From contig DURK01000002.1 in assembly GCA_012837325.1 (NCBI GenBank), positions 1 to 34,478 on the forward strand: a stretch of 34,478 nt of DNA, read 5' to 3'. The notes under the pieces are model-generated. The model did not search any database and had not been told where the DNA came from. It saw nothing but the letters and a program-made list of their open reading frames with translations. Each line of letters begins with the position of its first letter. Position 1 is the stretch's first letter. The stretch is from Clostridiales bacterium. GTDB taxonomy: Bacteria; Bacillota; Clostridia; Caldicoprobacterales; DTU083. The translations under genes and the position numbers were made by a program. This document shows, in pieces, positions 8,374 through 15,980 of the stretch.

Positions 8374-9348
8374 ATGAATCCAATCAGGCTCCTTGCCTTA
8401 TTGATGCTGTTCTCTATGCTGTTTTTCATCGGTTGCAGCAATCAAGCCTCTTTATCCCCTCAGGCAATGGAGACCCACACACAGGAAAATGATCATTCTG
8501 CACAGCAGAATTCAGCATCTCCATCTCCTTCTCCCGCGCCCCTGGTCATTCAAGACTCTTCATATGCTCCTCAGTCTAAACCAGTCCCATCTGCCTTACC
8601 TGTACCCGTTGTGTCTCCCATACCGCCAAAGCAGGTGCCTCCTCCTACACCAGAAGCTGAAGAGACTGCAGCCGTATCCACTGCACCGCATCTGGACACA
8701 GCACCAACAGCGGAAATCCAAAACAAGTCGATGGGGGTACCGGAAAGCAGCCCTGTAAGGATGAGTTATTTTGATGATGCCCTTTTTATAGGCGACTCCA
8801 ATACCTGGCGGTTTAAAAATTTTATACATAAAAAGCGAAAATCAGACAGCGATTATATGGGTAAAGCCGTATTCCTTTCCAAGAAAGGGTACGGATTGCG
8901 TCATGCTGTTAAAGATAAACCTATCGAAGATGAGCACGGTAACGAGTGGCAGATTATCGAGTATCTTGAAGAGCATCGTTTCAACAAGATCTACATCATG
9001 CTGGGTACCAATGATATAGAACATGGTGTGAATAAGGCAGTGGACAATTATCTGCAGCTGATCAGCCGGATCAGGGAGGTCAGCGATGCGGATCTATACA
9101 TCCAATCGGTTCTGCCAATGTGCAGGGATACCCAGGAAAAAGGCCTGAATAATGAAAACATAGATAAATTCAACAAGAAAATGTATGAACACAGCAAATC
9201 ACTTCATTGCTACTACTTGGATGTTGCATCCTGTATGAAGGATAGTAAGGGAAATCTTCCTACAAAGTACTCCAGTGATAATCATGTGCACATTCACAAC
9301 AGGGCATTCCCTCTGTGGGTCGATTATTTAAGGACACATACCAAATAG
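8374..9348 (+). CDS. SGNH/GDSL-family hydrolase-like lipoprotein
   Basis: The protein appears to be exported, lipid-anchored and esterase-like. The N-terminus is a lipoprotein signal with lipobox FIGC (Cys21). About 100 residues of Pro/Ser/Gln-rich spacer follow. The C-terminal 200 residues carry SGNH block I (FIGDSN, Ser142) and block III (MLGTNDIEHG, Asn213). The C-terminal segment SDNHVHIHN should supply the Asp/His pair (Asp302, His304 or His306), although the spacing is not the usual DxxH. The substrate could be an acetylated wall sugar or polymer, which is inference. The start is the ATG at 8374 behind AGGGGG; an upstream in-frame ATG at 8338 has no ribosome site and lies just after the -10. 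Confidence 0.8.
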   Translation: MNPIRLLALLMLFSMLFFIGCSNQASLSPQAMETHTQENDHSAQQNSASPSPSPAPLVIQDSSYAPQSKPVPSALPVPVVSPIPPKQVPPPTPEAEETAAVSTAPHLDTAPTAEIQNKSMGVPESSPVRMSYFDDALFIGDSNTWRFKNFIHKKRKSDSDYMGKAVFLSKKGYGLRHAVKDKPIEDEHGNEWQIIEYLEEHRFNKIYIMLGTNDIEHGVNKAVDNYLQLISRIREVSDADLYIQSVLPMCRDTQEKGLNNENIDKFNKKMYEHSKSLHCYYLDVASCMKDSKGNLPTKYSSDNHVHIHNRAFPLWVDYLRTHTK

Positions 9349-9377
9349 TTGTGATTTAGTTTTCCTTCCATTCTAAA

Positions 9378-9392
9378 TGATAATGTTTATCA
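9378..9392. promoter_or_regulatory. Fur/PerR-family 7-1-7 operator upstream of sodA
   Basis: TGATAATGTTTATCA matches the Fur-box consensus TGATAATnATTATCA at all but one defined position. It also contains the perfect inverted pair TGATAA/TTATCA. It ends 66 bases before the sodA ATG and contains a possible -10 (GATAAT), so binding would be expected to repress. Fur versus PerR cannot be separated from sequence alone; the outer TGA/TCA favours Fur. Confidence 0.65.
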
Positions 9393-9458
9393 ATTGAAAT
9401 GTCGGGTATGAATAAAGCAGAGAATCATTTCACTTAGATAGACAAAGGAGAGAATAAA

Positions 9459-10064
9459 ATGGCTTTTAAACTACCCGAACTGAATTATGCGTACGACGCA
9501 TTGGAACCACATATTGATAGAATGACAATGGAAATTCACCATACCAGGCACCATCAAGCTTATATAGATAACCTGAATAAAGCACTGGAGGGACATGAGA
9601 AATATCAGAACATGAAGATCCGCGAATTGATTGCAAATCTCAACTCTCTGCCGGATGATATCAAGACCGCAGTAAGAAATCACGGCGGAGGCCATCTGAA
9701 TCATGAGATGTTCTGGAATACCATGTCGCCAAATGGCGGCGGGAAACCGGCAGGCCAGGTTGCCAGGAAGATAGAAGAGGATTTTGGCGGCTTCGAGAAT
9801 TTCAAAAGCGAATGGAAGAAAGCTGCACTTGGCAGGTTTGGCAGCGGATGGGCATGGCTGATCAAGGATGAAGGAGGAAAGCTGGCGATTGTCTCCACCG
9901 CAAATCAAGACAACCCGGTTTCAGAAGGCAAGAATCCACTTCTGGGCATTGATGTATGGGAGCATGCATATTATCTAAAGTATCAAAACAAAAGAGCGGA
10001 TTATATCGATGCATGGTTCAATGTAGTTGACTGGGACAAGGTAGAAGAAAACTATAACAAGTAA
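9459..10064 (+). CDS. sodA: Superoxide dismutase, Mn/Fe family (Mn-type signature)
   Basis: It converts superoxide to oxygen and hydrogen peroxide in the cytosol. The 201 residues are full length. Metal ligands are His27 (MEIHHTRHH), His82 (HLNHEMFW), Asp165 and His169 (DVWEHAYY). The GGG before HLNHEMFW (76-78) and Gln150 in TANQDNP are the pattern of manganese enzymes, since iron enzymes place the active-site Gln in the N-terminal half; cambialistic use is possible. It has an AAGGAG ribosome site, a Fur-family operator upstream and a terminator immediately downstream, so it is a single-gene unit. A superoxide reductase gene lies 5 kb away, so this organism has both ways of removing superoxide. 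Confidence 0.96.
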   Translation: MAFKLPELNYAYDALEPHIDRMTMEIHHTRHHQAYIDNLNKALEGHEKYQNMKIRELIANLNSLPDDIKTAVRNHGGGHLNHEMFWNTMSPNGGGKPAGQVARKIEEDFGGFENFKSEWKKAALGRFGSGWAWLIKDEGGKLAIVSTANQDNPVSEGKNPLLGIDVWEHAYYLKYQNKRADYIDAWFNVVDWDKVEENYNK

Positions 10065-10085
10065 AAGCAGGGCTGTAAATAAGAC

Positions 10086-10120
10086 GGATGACTTCACTGA
10101 TGATGAAGCCATCCTTTTTT
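10086..10120 (+). terminator. Rho-independent terminator of sodA
   Basis: GGATGxCTTCA (from 10086) pairs with TGAAGxCATCC (to 10114) with one A-C mismatch, followed by six T residues (10115-10120). Confidence 0.85.
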
Positions 10121-10121
10121 A

Positions 10122-11285
10122 TCAAGACTCTTCTTCTGTATTCCCCGCTGTGCGGCGAGGGGGTCTGGGACCGTAAAACTGATAATAATCCACTTGAATC
10201 CTGCCATTGTACAATTTGCGTTTCCGATCCGCCTTTCGACCGAACAAGCTCTCAAAGCTTTTATGGGGGGTTAGAACATAAAAGGACCAGGTGTCCAGCT
10301 TTTTGCAGACTTCACCCATTTCACGATAGAGTGATTCCGCTTCCCGCTGTTCACCCAATCTTTCGCCATAAGGCGGATTGGTAATCATACAGCCATACTT
10401 CTTTTTCGAGCTGATTTCCTGCAGGGGCAGGGTTTGAAAAGCAATGAAATCCTCTACTCCTGCCAGCTCTGCATTATACCTGGCAGTTCTCAGCACCCTG
10501 CCGTCTAGATCAGAGGCCAAAATTCGAAACTCTCTGCTTTTGTCGATTGCCTCCCTTGCTTCCTCCCGCGCCTTGTTCCAAAGAGAACTGGGCATAAAAG
10601 GCCACTCCTGTGAAGCGAACCGGCGCATCAGCCCCGGTGCCATATTCCTGCCTATCAAAGCCGCTTCAATGGCTATGGTTCCCGAACCGCACATTGGATC
10701 CAGCAGCACCCGGTCCGGATTCCAGAAGCTTAAATCCACCATTGCCGCTGCCAGGGTTTCCTTCAGCGGTGCATCCCCTGCTGTCCGGCGATACCCCCGC
10801 TTATGCAAGCCCGCTCCGCTGGTATCAATTGTGAGCGTAGCGATGTCCTTGAGCAGCCCCACCTCAATGGCAAACCTGGGTCCATCCTCCTCAAACCAAT
10901 CCCTTTTGTATTTCAGCTTCATCTTTTCGACGATGGCCTTCTTTACAATGGCCTGGCAGTCGGGCACACTAAACAGCTTAGATCTTACGGATTTCCCCTG
11001 TACCGGAAAATTGGCATTCTCAGGCAGAATGTCTCCCCAGGGCAGGGCTTTGGTGCGCTCAAAGAGCTCTTCAAAGCTATGGGCAGGAAACTCTCCCATT
11101 CTGATAAAAACCCGGTCAGCCGAACGAAGCCAAAGGTTGCAGCGGCAGATTGCCTCTTCATCGCCCTGAAAAATCACCCTTGCATTCTCTGTTGTAACAT
11201 TCTCGTACCCCAGCCTTCTGACCTCTCTGGCTACAATGGATTCCAGTCCAAAAGTTGCAGTAGCAATCAAATCGTATACTCCCAC
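10122..11285 (-). CDS. THUMP-domain class I RNA methyltransferase (RlmL-N/YpsC family)
   Basis: This is a SAM-dependent RNA guanine-N2 methyltransferase of the YpsC/RlmL-N type, probably acting on 23S rRNA. The N-terminal half (about 1-155) is the ferredoxin-like plus THUMP RNA-binding part. The catalytic half has the SAM-binding motif LLDPMCGSGTIAIEAA (195-209), the acidic SAM site LASDLDGRVL (256-265), and the amino-methylation motif NPPYG (303-307). The length of 387 is normal for the single-domain enzyme; E. coli RlmL is a longer fusion. The start is a GTG at 11285 with AGGAGG six bases upstream. It converges on sodA, and the sodA terminator abuts its stop codon. Confidence 0.9.
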   Translation of the reverse strand: MGVYDLIATATFGLESIVAREVRRLGYENVTTENARVIFQGDEEAICRCNLWLRSADRVFIRMGEFPAHSFEELFERTKALPWGDILPENANFPVQGKSVRSKLFSVPDCQAIVKKAIVEKMKLKYKRDWFEEDGPRFAIEVGLLKDIATLTIDTSGAGLHKRGYRRTAGDAPLKETLAAAMVDLSFWNPDRVLLDPMCGSGTIAIEAALIGRNMAPGLMRRFASQEWPFMPSSLWNKAREEAREAIDKSREFRILASDLDGRVLRTARYNAELAGVEDFIAFQTLPLQEISSKKKYGCMITNPPYGERLGEQREAESLYREMGEVCKKLDTWSFYVLTPHKSFESLFGRKADRKRKLYNGRIQVDYYQFYGPRPPRRTAGNTEEES

Positions 11286-11347
11286 CGTATTCCTCCTGTT
11301 AGTTCAAAAAAAATATTGCTTCAATTCAGTATTTTTCCACTTGGCCT

Positions 11348-11378
11348 ATTATATCATCCTTTTTCCTTGTATATCCAA
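11348..11378 (-). promoter_or_regulatory. Candidate promoter of the RNA methyltransferase gene
   Basis: A perfect TATAAT (minus strand, 11348-11353) has TTGGAT at a long 19-base spacing (11373-11378). It lies 62 bases before the GTG start. Confidence 0.45.
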
Positions 11379-11420
11379 CAAATAATGGGATATCATCTGG
11401 TTATTGAAACCTGATATCTA

Positions 11421-11450
11421 TTGACAGGCCAAAACCTTAAGTGATACAAT
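11421..11450 (+). promoter_or_regulatory. Sigma-A promoter of the TetR/ABC transporter operon
   Basis: TTGACA (11421-11426), an 18-base spacer and TACAAT (11445-11450) form a near-consensus promoter. The operator half-sites begin at the last base of the -10. Confidence 0.85.
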
Positions 11451-11480
11451 TAGACCAGATGGACTAGACCAACTGGTCTA
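11450..11480. promoter_or_regulatory. TetR-type operator with three half-sites
   Basis: TAGACCAACTGGTCTA (11465-11480) is a perfect 16-bp palindrome. An extra half-site, TTAGACCAG (11450-11458), lies 15 bp upstream and can also pair with the outer CTGGTCTAA. The cluster covers the transcription start region, so the TetR protein encoded in the operon is the obvious repressor (inference). Confidence 0.8.
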
Positions 11481-11504
11481 ATACTTGTAAAGGAGGATTT
11501 TTCA

Positions 11505-11630
11505 ATGGAGTGGTGGCATTGGGTACTGATTGGTATCGGAGTCGTTCTGATCGGATGGATCAAAATCTCGGTTTTTAGAATGATGAAGCAAAACAAAACA
11601 CAAAAGAAACGGTTTGAAGACGAGTATTAG
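11505..11630 (+). CDS. Small membrane protein of 41 residues leading the TetR/ABC operon
   Basis: The ORF has an excellent AGGAGG eight bases before its ATG and is the first coding unit after the promoter and operator. It starts with a Trp-rich N-terminus (MEWWHWV) and continues into one hydrophobic helix (about 6-24). The tail is highly charged (about 25-41, ending RFEDEY). It stops 25 bases before the TetR start. I recognise no family. A membrane peptide that works with the transporter, or a leader ORF that couples translation to TetR, are both possible. The good ribosome site and helix-plus-basic-tail layout argue for a real protein. Confidence 0.65.
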   Translation: MEWWHWVLIGIGVVLIGWIKISVFRMMKQNKTQKKRFEDEY

Positions 11631-11655
11631 TATAGCAAAAGGAACAGGTGATTTT

Positions 11656-12300
11656 TTGAAGAAGCAGTTTAACTACCGGCAATTACTGGGGGAGAACAAC
11701 CCGCTATTGCGCTTTCCAGCTCTGCATGAAGCTTCTCTGGATGAATTTTCCCAGAAGACCTATGAGGAAGCCTCTTTGAATGATATCCTCAAAAAGGGTA
11801 AAATGAGCAAAGGCAGCTTCTACCACCATTTTGGAGACAAATTCGGCTTGTATCTAGCAATGCTGGACCTGATCCTTAAAAAGAAGTATTCCTTTTTTAT
11901 GCCCATATTAGCAGAGAAGAGCAATAGCGGAGATTTTTTCGGTGTCATACGATCCGTCATTCAAGCTTCATATGAGTTTATGATGGTTGATCCACGCATG
12001 TATCACCTATCTAATCACTTCTTGGAGACAGATGAAAGAACCAGAGAGAGCATTCTGGTTTATTTTTCATTTGACTACGGACAAGGCTTTGGATCCCTGA
12101 TCACATCAGCCATTCATTCGGGTCAGATCGACAGGCATTTTTCAGCAGATTTTCTCATTGGGGTGCTTGCACTCTTCTTTTCCAATATTCATAAGCTGCT
12201 TCCACCTCACAGCAGCTCAACGGAAGCACTGACAACCCTGGATCAAATAATTGACTTAATACAATATGGAATTTTGTCTAAAAAGGGGGAAACTGAATGA
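11656..12300 (+). CDS. TetR/AcrR family transcriptional regulator
   Basis: This is likely the repressor of its own operon. The N-terminal DNA-binding domain is seen in FPALHEASLDEFSQKTYEEA followed by SLNDILKKGKMSKGSFYHHF, the classic TetR helix-turn-helix ending GDKFGLY. The remaining 140 residues form the all-helical ligand/dimer domain. The start is placed at TTG 11656 with AGGTG five bases upstream, giving 214 residues. An in-frame TTG at 11614 lies inside the preceding small ORF and lacks a ribosome site. The stop overlaps the ABC ATPase start (ATGA), so translation is coupled. The palindromic operator just upstream supports autoregulation. The inducer is unknown. Confidence 0.9.
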   Translation: MKKQFNYRQLLGENNPLLRFPALHEASLDEFSQKTYEEASLNDILKKGKMSKGSFYHHFGDKFGLYLAMLDLILKKKYSFFMPILAEKSNSGDFFGVIRSVIQASYEFMMVDPRMYHLSNHFLETDERTRESILVYFSFDYGQGFGSLITSAIHSGQIDRHFSADFLIGVLALFFSNIHKLLPPHSSSTEALTTLDQIIDLIQYGILSKKGETE

Positions 12301-13157
12301 GCACGGCATTTTCTGTTGAGGATTTGCATTTTACCTATCCGAGCTCAAAAACCGAAACAATAAAAGGCATTTCCTTTACAGTTCAGGAAGGGGAAATTTT
12401 TGGTCTACTTGGACCTTCCGGTGCAGGTAAATCCACAACCCAAAAGATTTTAATTAAGCTGTTGGAAAACTACAGCGGTCGTATCCTTTATTTTGGAAAA
12501 GACATCCATTCCTTGGGCAGCAGCTTCTATGAGGAGATCGGTGTGGGATTTGAAATGCCAGTACACTTTACCAAAATGACTGCCGCAGAAAATTTAAATT
12601 TTTTCTCAAACTTTTACCAAAACAAGGCAGATGTTCAGGGACTCATGGAACGAGTCGGATTATGGGAATACCGAGATATTCGAGTAGGTGAATACTCCAA
12701 GGGTATGAAGGTACGACTGAATTTCGTGAGGGCAATGCTAAACCGTCCGCGCGTGCTGTTCCTGGATGAGGTCACCAATGGCCTAGATCCAAAAAATGCT
12801 CGTATTATCAAAGATATGATCGTTGAATACCGAAGTCAGGGGGGAACCGTATTTCTGACCACCCATTTAATGAATGATGTAGAGCAGCTTTGCAACCGGG
12901 TTGCCTTTTGTGTCGATGGCCGTCTTCATGAAATTTCCACTCCACGGGAATTAAAGATGAAATATGGTAAGCGTGAAATCAAGGTTGAATACAGGGAGAA
13001 GGAAAATACAAGAAGCGCCGTATTTCCAATGGCAAGCATTGGAGAAAATGAGGCATTCCTGAATCTGCTGAAAAGCAAAGAAATTGAAACTATACACAGC
13101 GGTGAAACCTCTATGGAAGATATTTTTATTACTGTGACAGGAGTGGGTGTAAAATGA
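12297..13157 (+). CDS. ABC transporter ATP-binding protein
   Basis: This is the ATPase subunit of an exporter-type ABC system. It has Walker A GPSGAGKST (39-47), the ABC signature as the variant EYSKGM (132-137), Walker B VLFLDE (153-158), and the switch His190 in TTH. A C-terminal extension of about 75 residues is present. The length of 286 is typical of drug/bacteriocin-type exporter ATPases. It overlaps both its neighbours by 4 bases (ATGA junctions), so the ratio to the two permeases is probably set by coupling. TetR control suggests export of a toxic compound, but the cargo cannot be read from the sequence. Confidence 0.93.
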   Translation: MSTAFSVEDLHFTYPSSKTETIKGISFTVQEGEIFGLLGPSGAGKSTTQKILIKLLENYSGRILYFGKDIHSLGSSFYEEIGVGFEMPVHFTKMTAAENLNFFSNFYQNKADVQGLMERVGLWEYRDIRVGEYSKGMKVRLNFVRAMLNRPRVLFLDEVTNGLDPKNARIIKDMIVEYRSQGGTVFLTTHLMNDVEQLCNRVAFCVDGRLHEISTPRELKMKYGKREIKVEYREKENTRSAVFPMASIGENEAFLNLLKSKEIETIHSGETSMEDIFITVTGVGVK

Positions 13158-13873
13158 AAACAACTGTCAAGCTTCTTCTGGGTGAGCTGAAAAGGCTGAT
13201 TCGGTACAAGATACTGCCAGTTAGTCTGGTTACTGCCCTTTTATGGTTTGCTCTTTTTTTATTTCTTTCCCGGGAGGAGTCTTTCTTTATTGCGCCCCTG
13301 CTAATTTATGTAGACAGCACGATTATGGTAATATTGCTGGTGGGAGCATTCAACCATCTGGAACGACAGGATGGAACCATCTCTACCATGATGGTTTTAC
13401 CGGTATCTATCGGCAGCATATTGACTGCCAAAGCAGCCGCTTCTATGATGCTGGCCCTATCTTCAATGGTGGTAACAGCAGCTGCGCTTTATTTTATTCA
13501 TAATCTGGTTTTTGATTATGCAGCCCTCTTCCTGTTTATACTGTTAACCGGTGTGTCTCATGGAGCAATTGGATTCTTTCTAGCCTTGAATACCAGAAAT
13601 TTCAGCAGCATGCTGGGGCTGTTGATGGCATATATTGTTGTTTTTACCCTGCCCACTATCTTGTTTACATTTGGTATACTGGATGCACGCTATGACAAAC
13701 TGTTAATGATTTCACCCTCTCACAGCGCTGAAACCCTGATTCGTTCCGCTGTTACCGGCATGTACAATGCTGGGATCATTCTCGCTGCCTGTGCCTGGTT
13801 GTTGGGGTTAACCTTTGTCCTTTACCGCTTTGCGATTTATCCCAAGTTCAAACGTTGTGGAGTCAGGGGGTAA
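13154..13873 (+). CDS. ABC transporter permease subunit, first
   Basis: The 239-residue integral membrane protein has about six hydrophobic segments (near 23-38, 48-63, 92-113, 118-140, 146-168 and 205-228). A cytoplasmic loop follows segment 2 (NHLERQDGTISTMMVLPV), the position where exporter permeases contact the ATPase. It resembles the fluoroquinolone/drug export permeases of Firmicutes in general layout. It begins in a 4-base overlap with the ATPase and is followed 4 bases later by the second permease, so the transporter is probably a heteromer of the two. Confidence 0.85.
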   Translation: MKTTVKLLLGELKRLIRYKILPVSLVTALLWFALFLFLSREESFFIAPLLIYVDSTIMVILLVGAFNHLERQDGTISTMMVLPVSIGSILTAKAAASMMLALSSMVVTAAALYFIHNLVFDYAALFLFILLTGVSHGAIGFFLALNTRNFSSMLGLLMAYIVVFTLPTILFTFGILDARYDKLLMISPSHSAETLIRSAVTGMYNAGIILAACAWLLGLTFVLYRFAIYPKFKRCGVRG

Positions 13874-13877
13874 TATT

Positions 13878-14669
13878 ATGATAAAGTATTTGAATCTGCT
13901 GAAATATGAATTCAAAACCATTCTGCGGGACCCTGTAAATCTTTATATGTGTATTTTCCCGCTTATCATCCTTGCCTTGTCGTCCTATGTCTTTCCCGTA
14001 ATCCTGAAGTCCGTGGAGTCGGGACAGGAAACTGCACAAAAGATCACCATGCTCTTGCTTTTGTTTATCGTTCTGGCCTTCAGTGGTTTTCTCCTTGCAG
14101 CCATGGCTACCTTCCTTCTCCTGGAACATAAGGATGAATCCACACTTCATACCATCGCCGTCACCCCAGTGCAGGCTTCCGGCTATATCCGATTTAAAAT
14201 GGCCTACTTATATTTCATGTCGGTTATCAGCGGCATCGTAGTACTTTGGGGCACCAAGGTAATCGCTGGCCAGGAGTATTCTCTCGGAGGCGTATCTTTA
14301 TTTGATCACCTGAGTCCGGCCTTTATCTTATGTTATGCGTTGGTAAGCAGCTTGTTCCCTCCTGCCCTGGCACTGTTTCAGGGTGCATTTGCCAGAAACA
14401 AGGTGGAGGGCTTTGCCTTTATCAAGGGCACCGGCATTCTTGCCATGGTACCCGCCTTGATGATTCTGGATGCCTTTCAGGGGGGGATGCAGTATGTTCT
14501 TGGGATCTTTCCAAACTTTTGGGCAATAAAGGGAACTCTGCTGCAGCTGCTTCCAAACAGCGACAGCGCCAATTTGAGCACTGCAACCTATTTTCTGATT
14601 GGTGTTGCCTACAATCTGTTCATTTTGTTTGCGGCCTATCGTTTATTCCTCAGAAAAGCCCAGTACTGA
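13878..14669 (+). CDS. ABC transporter permease subunit, second
   Basis: This is the second membrane subunit of the same exporter. The start was set at ATG 13878 with CAGGGGG eight bases upstream; the frame is open back to 13815, but that part lies inside the preceding gene. The 263 residues have about six membrane segments, the first near 19-42. A loop (LEHKDESTLHTIAVTPVQAS) is equivalent to the ERQDGTISTMMVLPV loop of the first permease, so the two are distant paralogues. The last helix ends with FLRKAQY. No clear terminator follows; the superoxide reductase gene begins 82 bases later. Confidence 0.87.
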   Translation: MIKYLNLLKYEFKTILRDPVNLYMCIFPLIILALSSYVFPVILKSVESGQETAQKITMLLLLFIVLAFSGFLLAAMATFLLLEHKDESTLHTIAVTPVQASGYIRFKMAYLYFMSVISGIVVLWGTKVIAGQEYSLGGVSLFDHLSPAFILCYALVSSLFPPALALFQGAFARNKVEGFAFIKGTGILAMVPALMILDAFQGGMQYVLGIFPNFWAIKGTLLQLLPNSDSANLSTATYFLIGVAYNLFILFAAYRLFLRKAQY

Positions 14670-14683
14670 ACGTCTCTCGCTTC

Positions 14684-14714
14684 TTGTTTCAGCCCGTTCA
14701 CAAGCGGGTATACT
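14684..14714 (+). promoter_or_regulatory. Weak promoter candidate for superoxide reductase
   Basis: TTGTTT (14684-14689), a 19-base spacer and TATACT (14709-14714). Short arms CTTGT and ACAAG lie within it. Read-through from the ABC operon is the alternative. Confidence 0.3.
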
Positions 14715-14751
14715 GTATCTTAGAGAATAAAACAGGTAGGAGGAATATGGA

Positions 14752-15126
14752 ATGGATACATTGGGTAAATTTTTACAATCCGGGGACTGGAAGGGCGAGA
14801 AACATGTACCGGTTATTCATGTACCGGAAAAGGTAAATGCTGAAGAAGGCTTTGAGCTGAGGGTTTCCATCGGCGATGCCGTCAAGCATCCCAACACATT
14901 GGAGCATCATATTGTATGGTTCAAGGTGTTCTACAAGGAAGACGGGGGCAAATTCCCGGTTGAGCTGGCAGATTTCAATTTCAGCGCACACGGAGAAGCT
15001 GGTGCCTTCACTGAGCCCGTTGGAGTCACTCAGGTGAAGCTGAACAAATCCGGTAAAATATTTGCCATCAGCTATTGTAACATTCACGGCCTGTGGGAAA
15101 ACAGCGTAGACATCATTGTAGAGTAA
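14752..15126 (+). CDS. Superoxide reductase (neelaredoxin type, class II)
   Basis: It reduces superoxide to hydrogen peroxide without making oxygen, using rubredoxin or a similar donor in the cytosol. The 124 residues match the single-iron-centre class, without the N-terminal desulforedoxin domain. The Fe(His)4Cys site is visible: His18 (GEKHVPV, with Glu16 as the usual sixth ligand), His46 and His52 (KHPNTLEHHIVWFKVFY), Cys109 and His112 (SYCNIHGLWE). It has an AGGAGG site. It stands alone between the ABC operon and a strong hairpin. Together with sodA it marks an anaerobe that meets oxygen. Confidence 0.95.
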   Translation: MDTLGKFLQSGDWKGEKHVPVIHVPEKVNAEEGFELRVSIGDAVKHPNTLEHHIVWFKVFYKEDGGKFPVELADFNFSAHGEAGAFTEPVGVTQVKLNKSGKIFAISYCNIHGLWENSVDIIVE

Positions 15127-15138
15127 ACAAAAGCATAA

Positions 15139-15199
15139 CCTGCGAAAGCGCAGGAGCCCTTTGCCTGCCGGCATAACCGAGCCCGGCAGGCAAAGGGCT
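15139..15199. terminator. Tandem hairpins between convergent genes (superoxide reductase and acyltransferase)
   Basis: The first hairpin is CCTGCG-AAAG-CGCAGG (15139-15154). It abuts a very strong second one with a perfect 17-bp stem, arms 15155-15171 and 15183-15199 (AGCCCTTTGCCTGCCGG and its complement) around an 11-base loop. The plus side is followed by TCTTTGTT, a modest T-tract. The minus side has the small hairpin and then a T-rich stretch. It is probably a bidirectional terminator. Confidence 0.7.
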
Positions 15200-15250
15200 T
15201 CTTTGTTGCAGGCAAGCCGGCAAAAACCTGCCAGGGCTTATTTGTACAGT

Positions 15251-15922
15251 TCAAGCTTGCCAGTCTATCCCTTCCTGAATAATTCGCATAGGGTTGCCCG
15301 CTGCCAGGCAGTTTGGAGGAACATCCCTGTTTACCAGGGTGTTGGCACCAATGACAGCATTGTCACCAATGGTAACCCCTTTCAGTATCGTGGTGTTGCA
15401 TCCAATCCAAACCTTGTCGCCGATTCGAACCGGACTGGTTAATTCATTCTGTGTTCCGTCAGCATAATAAATATGATGGAAATCCGTATCCATTATGCTG
15501 GTACCCCAGGCAATGGCACAATCCCTTCCAATCTCGATTTCGCGGGCACAATAGACTACGGAGGAAGCCGTGATATAGGTGTTGTCACCGATGGTCAGCT
15601 TTGCATTGGGTCCGGTAACCACCCCTACCCCCGGGCCCAGCTTCACCCGTCCCTTCACATGAAATACCGAATCCTGGTACATCCGGATGGTGGATCTGGC
15701 TTGTTTCATATCTCCGATGTATTTCCCGCCCAGATACAATCTTTTATCGATGATTAATTTGGCTCTGGCTCCCTTGGTAATGGTGCTGCCAAAATCGGCA
15801 AATACCTTGAAGCGATAAAAATTTCGGATCGAATGAAAGAGGTTTAGAAAAAAACTATATATCATATTCAAAATCAGCTTCGGATTCATTCGAAGTGCAT
15901 TTCGCATTTTTCGATTAAACAT
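15251..15922 (-). CDS. Acyltransferase with left-handed beta-helix (hexapeptide repeats)
   Basis: This is an O-acetyltransferase of the LbH/MaA-like type used on surface sugars. From about residue 60 it has hexapeptide repeats (LTIGDNTYI, IEIGRDCAI, VRIGDKVWIG, VTIGDNAVIGA), the catalytic-His loop FHHIYYADG and the closing AAGNPMRII. The frame is open to an ATG at 15982, but that ATG overlaps a TATAAT -10, so it would not be transcribed from this promoter. 15922 is the first ATG downstream of the promoter. A GGAGG lies 20 bases ahead of it, and an ATT/CTG codon 5-8 bases after that GGAGG could be the true start. The amidohydrolase gene lies about 100 bases upstream on the same strand; a link is not evident. 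Confidence 0.8.
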   Translation of the reverse strand: MFNRKMRNALRMNPKLILNMIYSFFLNLFHSIRNFYRFKVFADFGSTITKGARAKLIIDKRLYLGGKYIGDMKQARSTIRMYQDSVFHVKGRVKLGPGVGVVTGPNAKLTIGDNTYITASSVVYCAREIEIGRDCAIAWGTSIMDTDFHHIYYADGTQNELTSPVRIGDKVWIGCNTTILKGVTIGDNAVIGANTLVNRDVPPNCLAAGNPMRIIQEGIDWQA

Positions 15923-15955
15923 GGGGATATCCAGAATCACCACCTCCGAAATCAA

Positions 15956-15972
15956 AATATTCGTCGAATATT
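15956..15972. promoter_or_regulatory. Perfect 17-bp palindrome at the acyltransferase promoter (candidate operator)
   Basis: AATATTCG-T-CGAATATT is a perfect 8-1-8 inverted repeat. It begins 8 bases downstream of the -10 and so covers the expected transcription start. It does not match the Firmicute LexA, Fur or CtsR boxes. The regulator is unknown. Confidence 0.6.
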
Positions 15973-15980
15973 GCATGGTC

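Noticed and set aside
10444-11169. A 241-codon plus-strand open frame opposite the RNA methyltransferase gene
   Set aside because: It is antisense to a gene with complete family motifs, and its translation shows no domain; it is a shadow of that gene.
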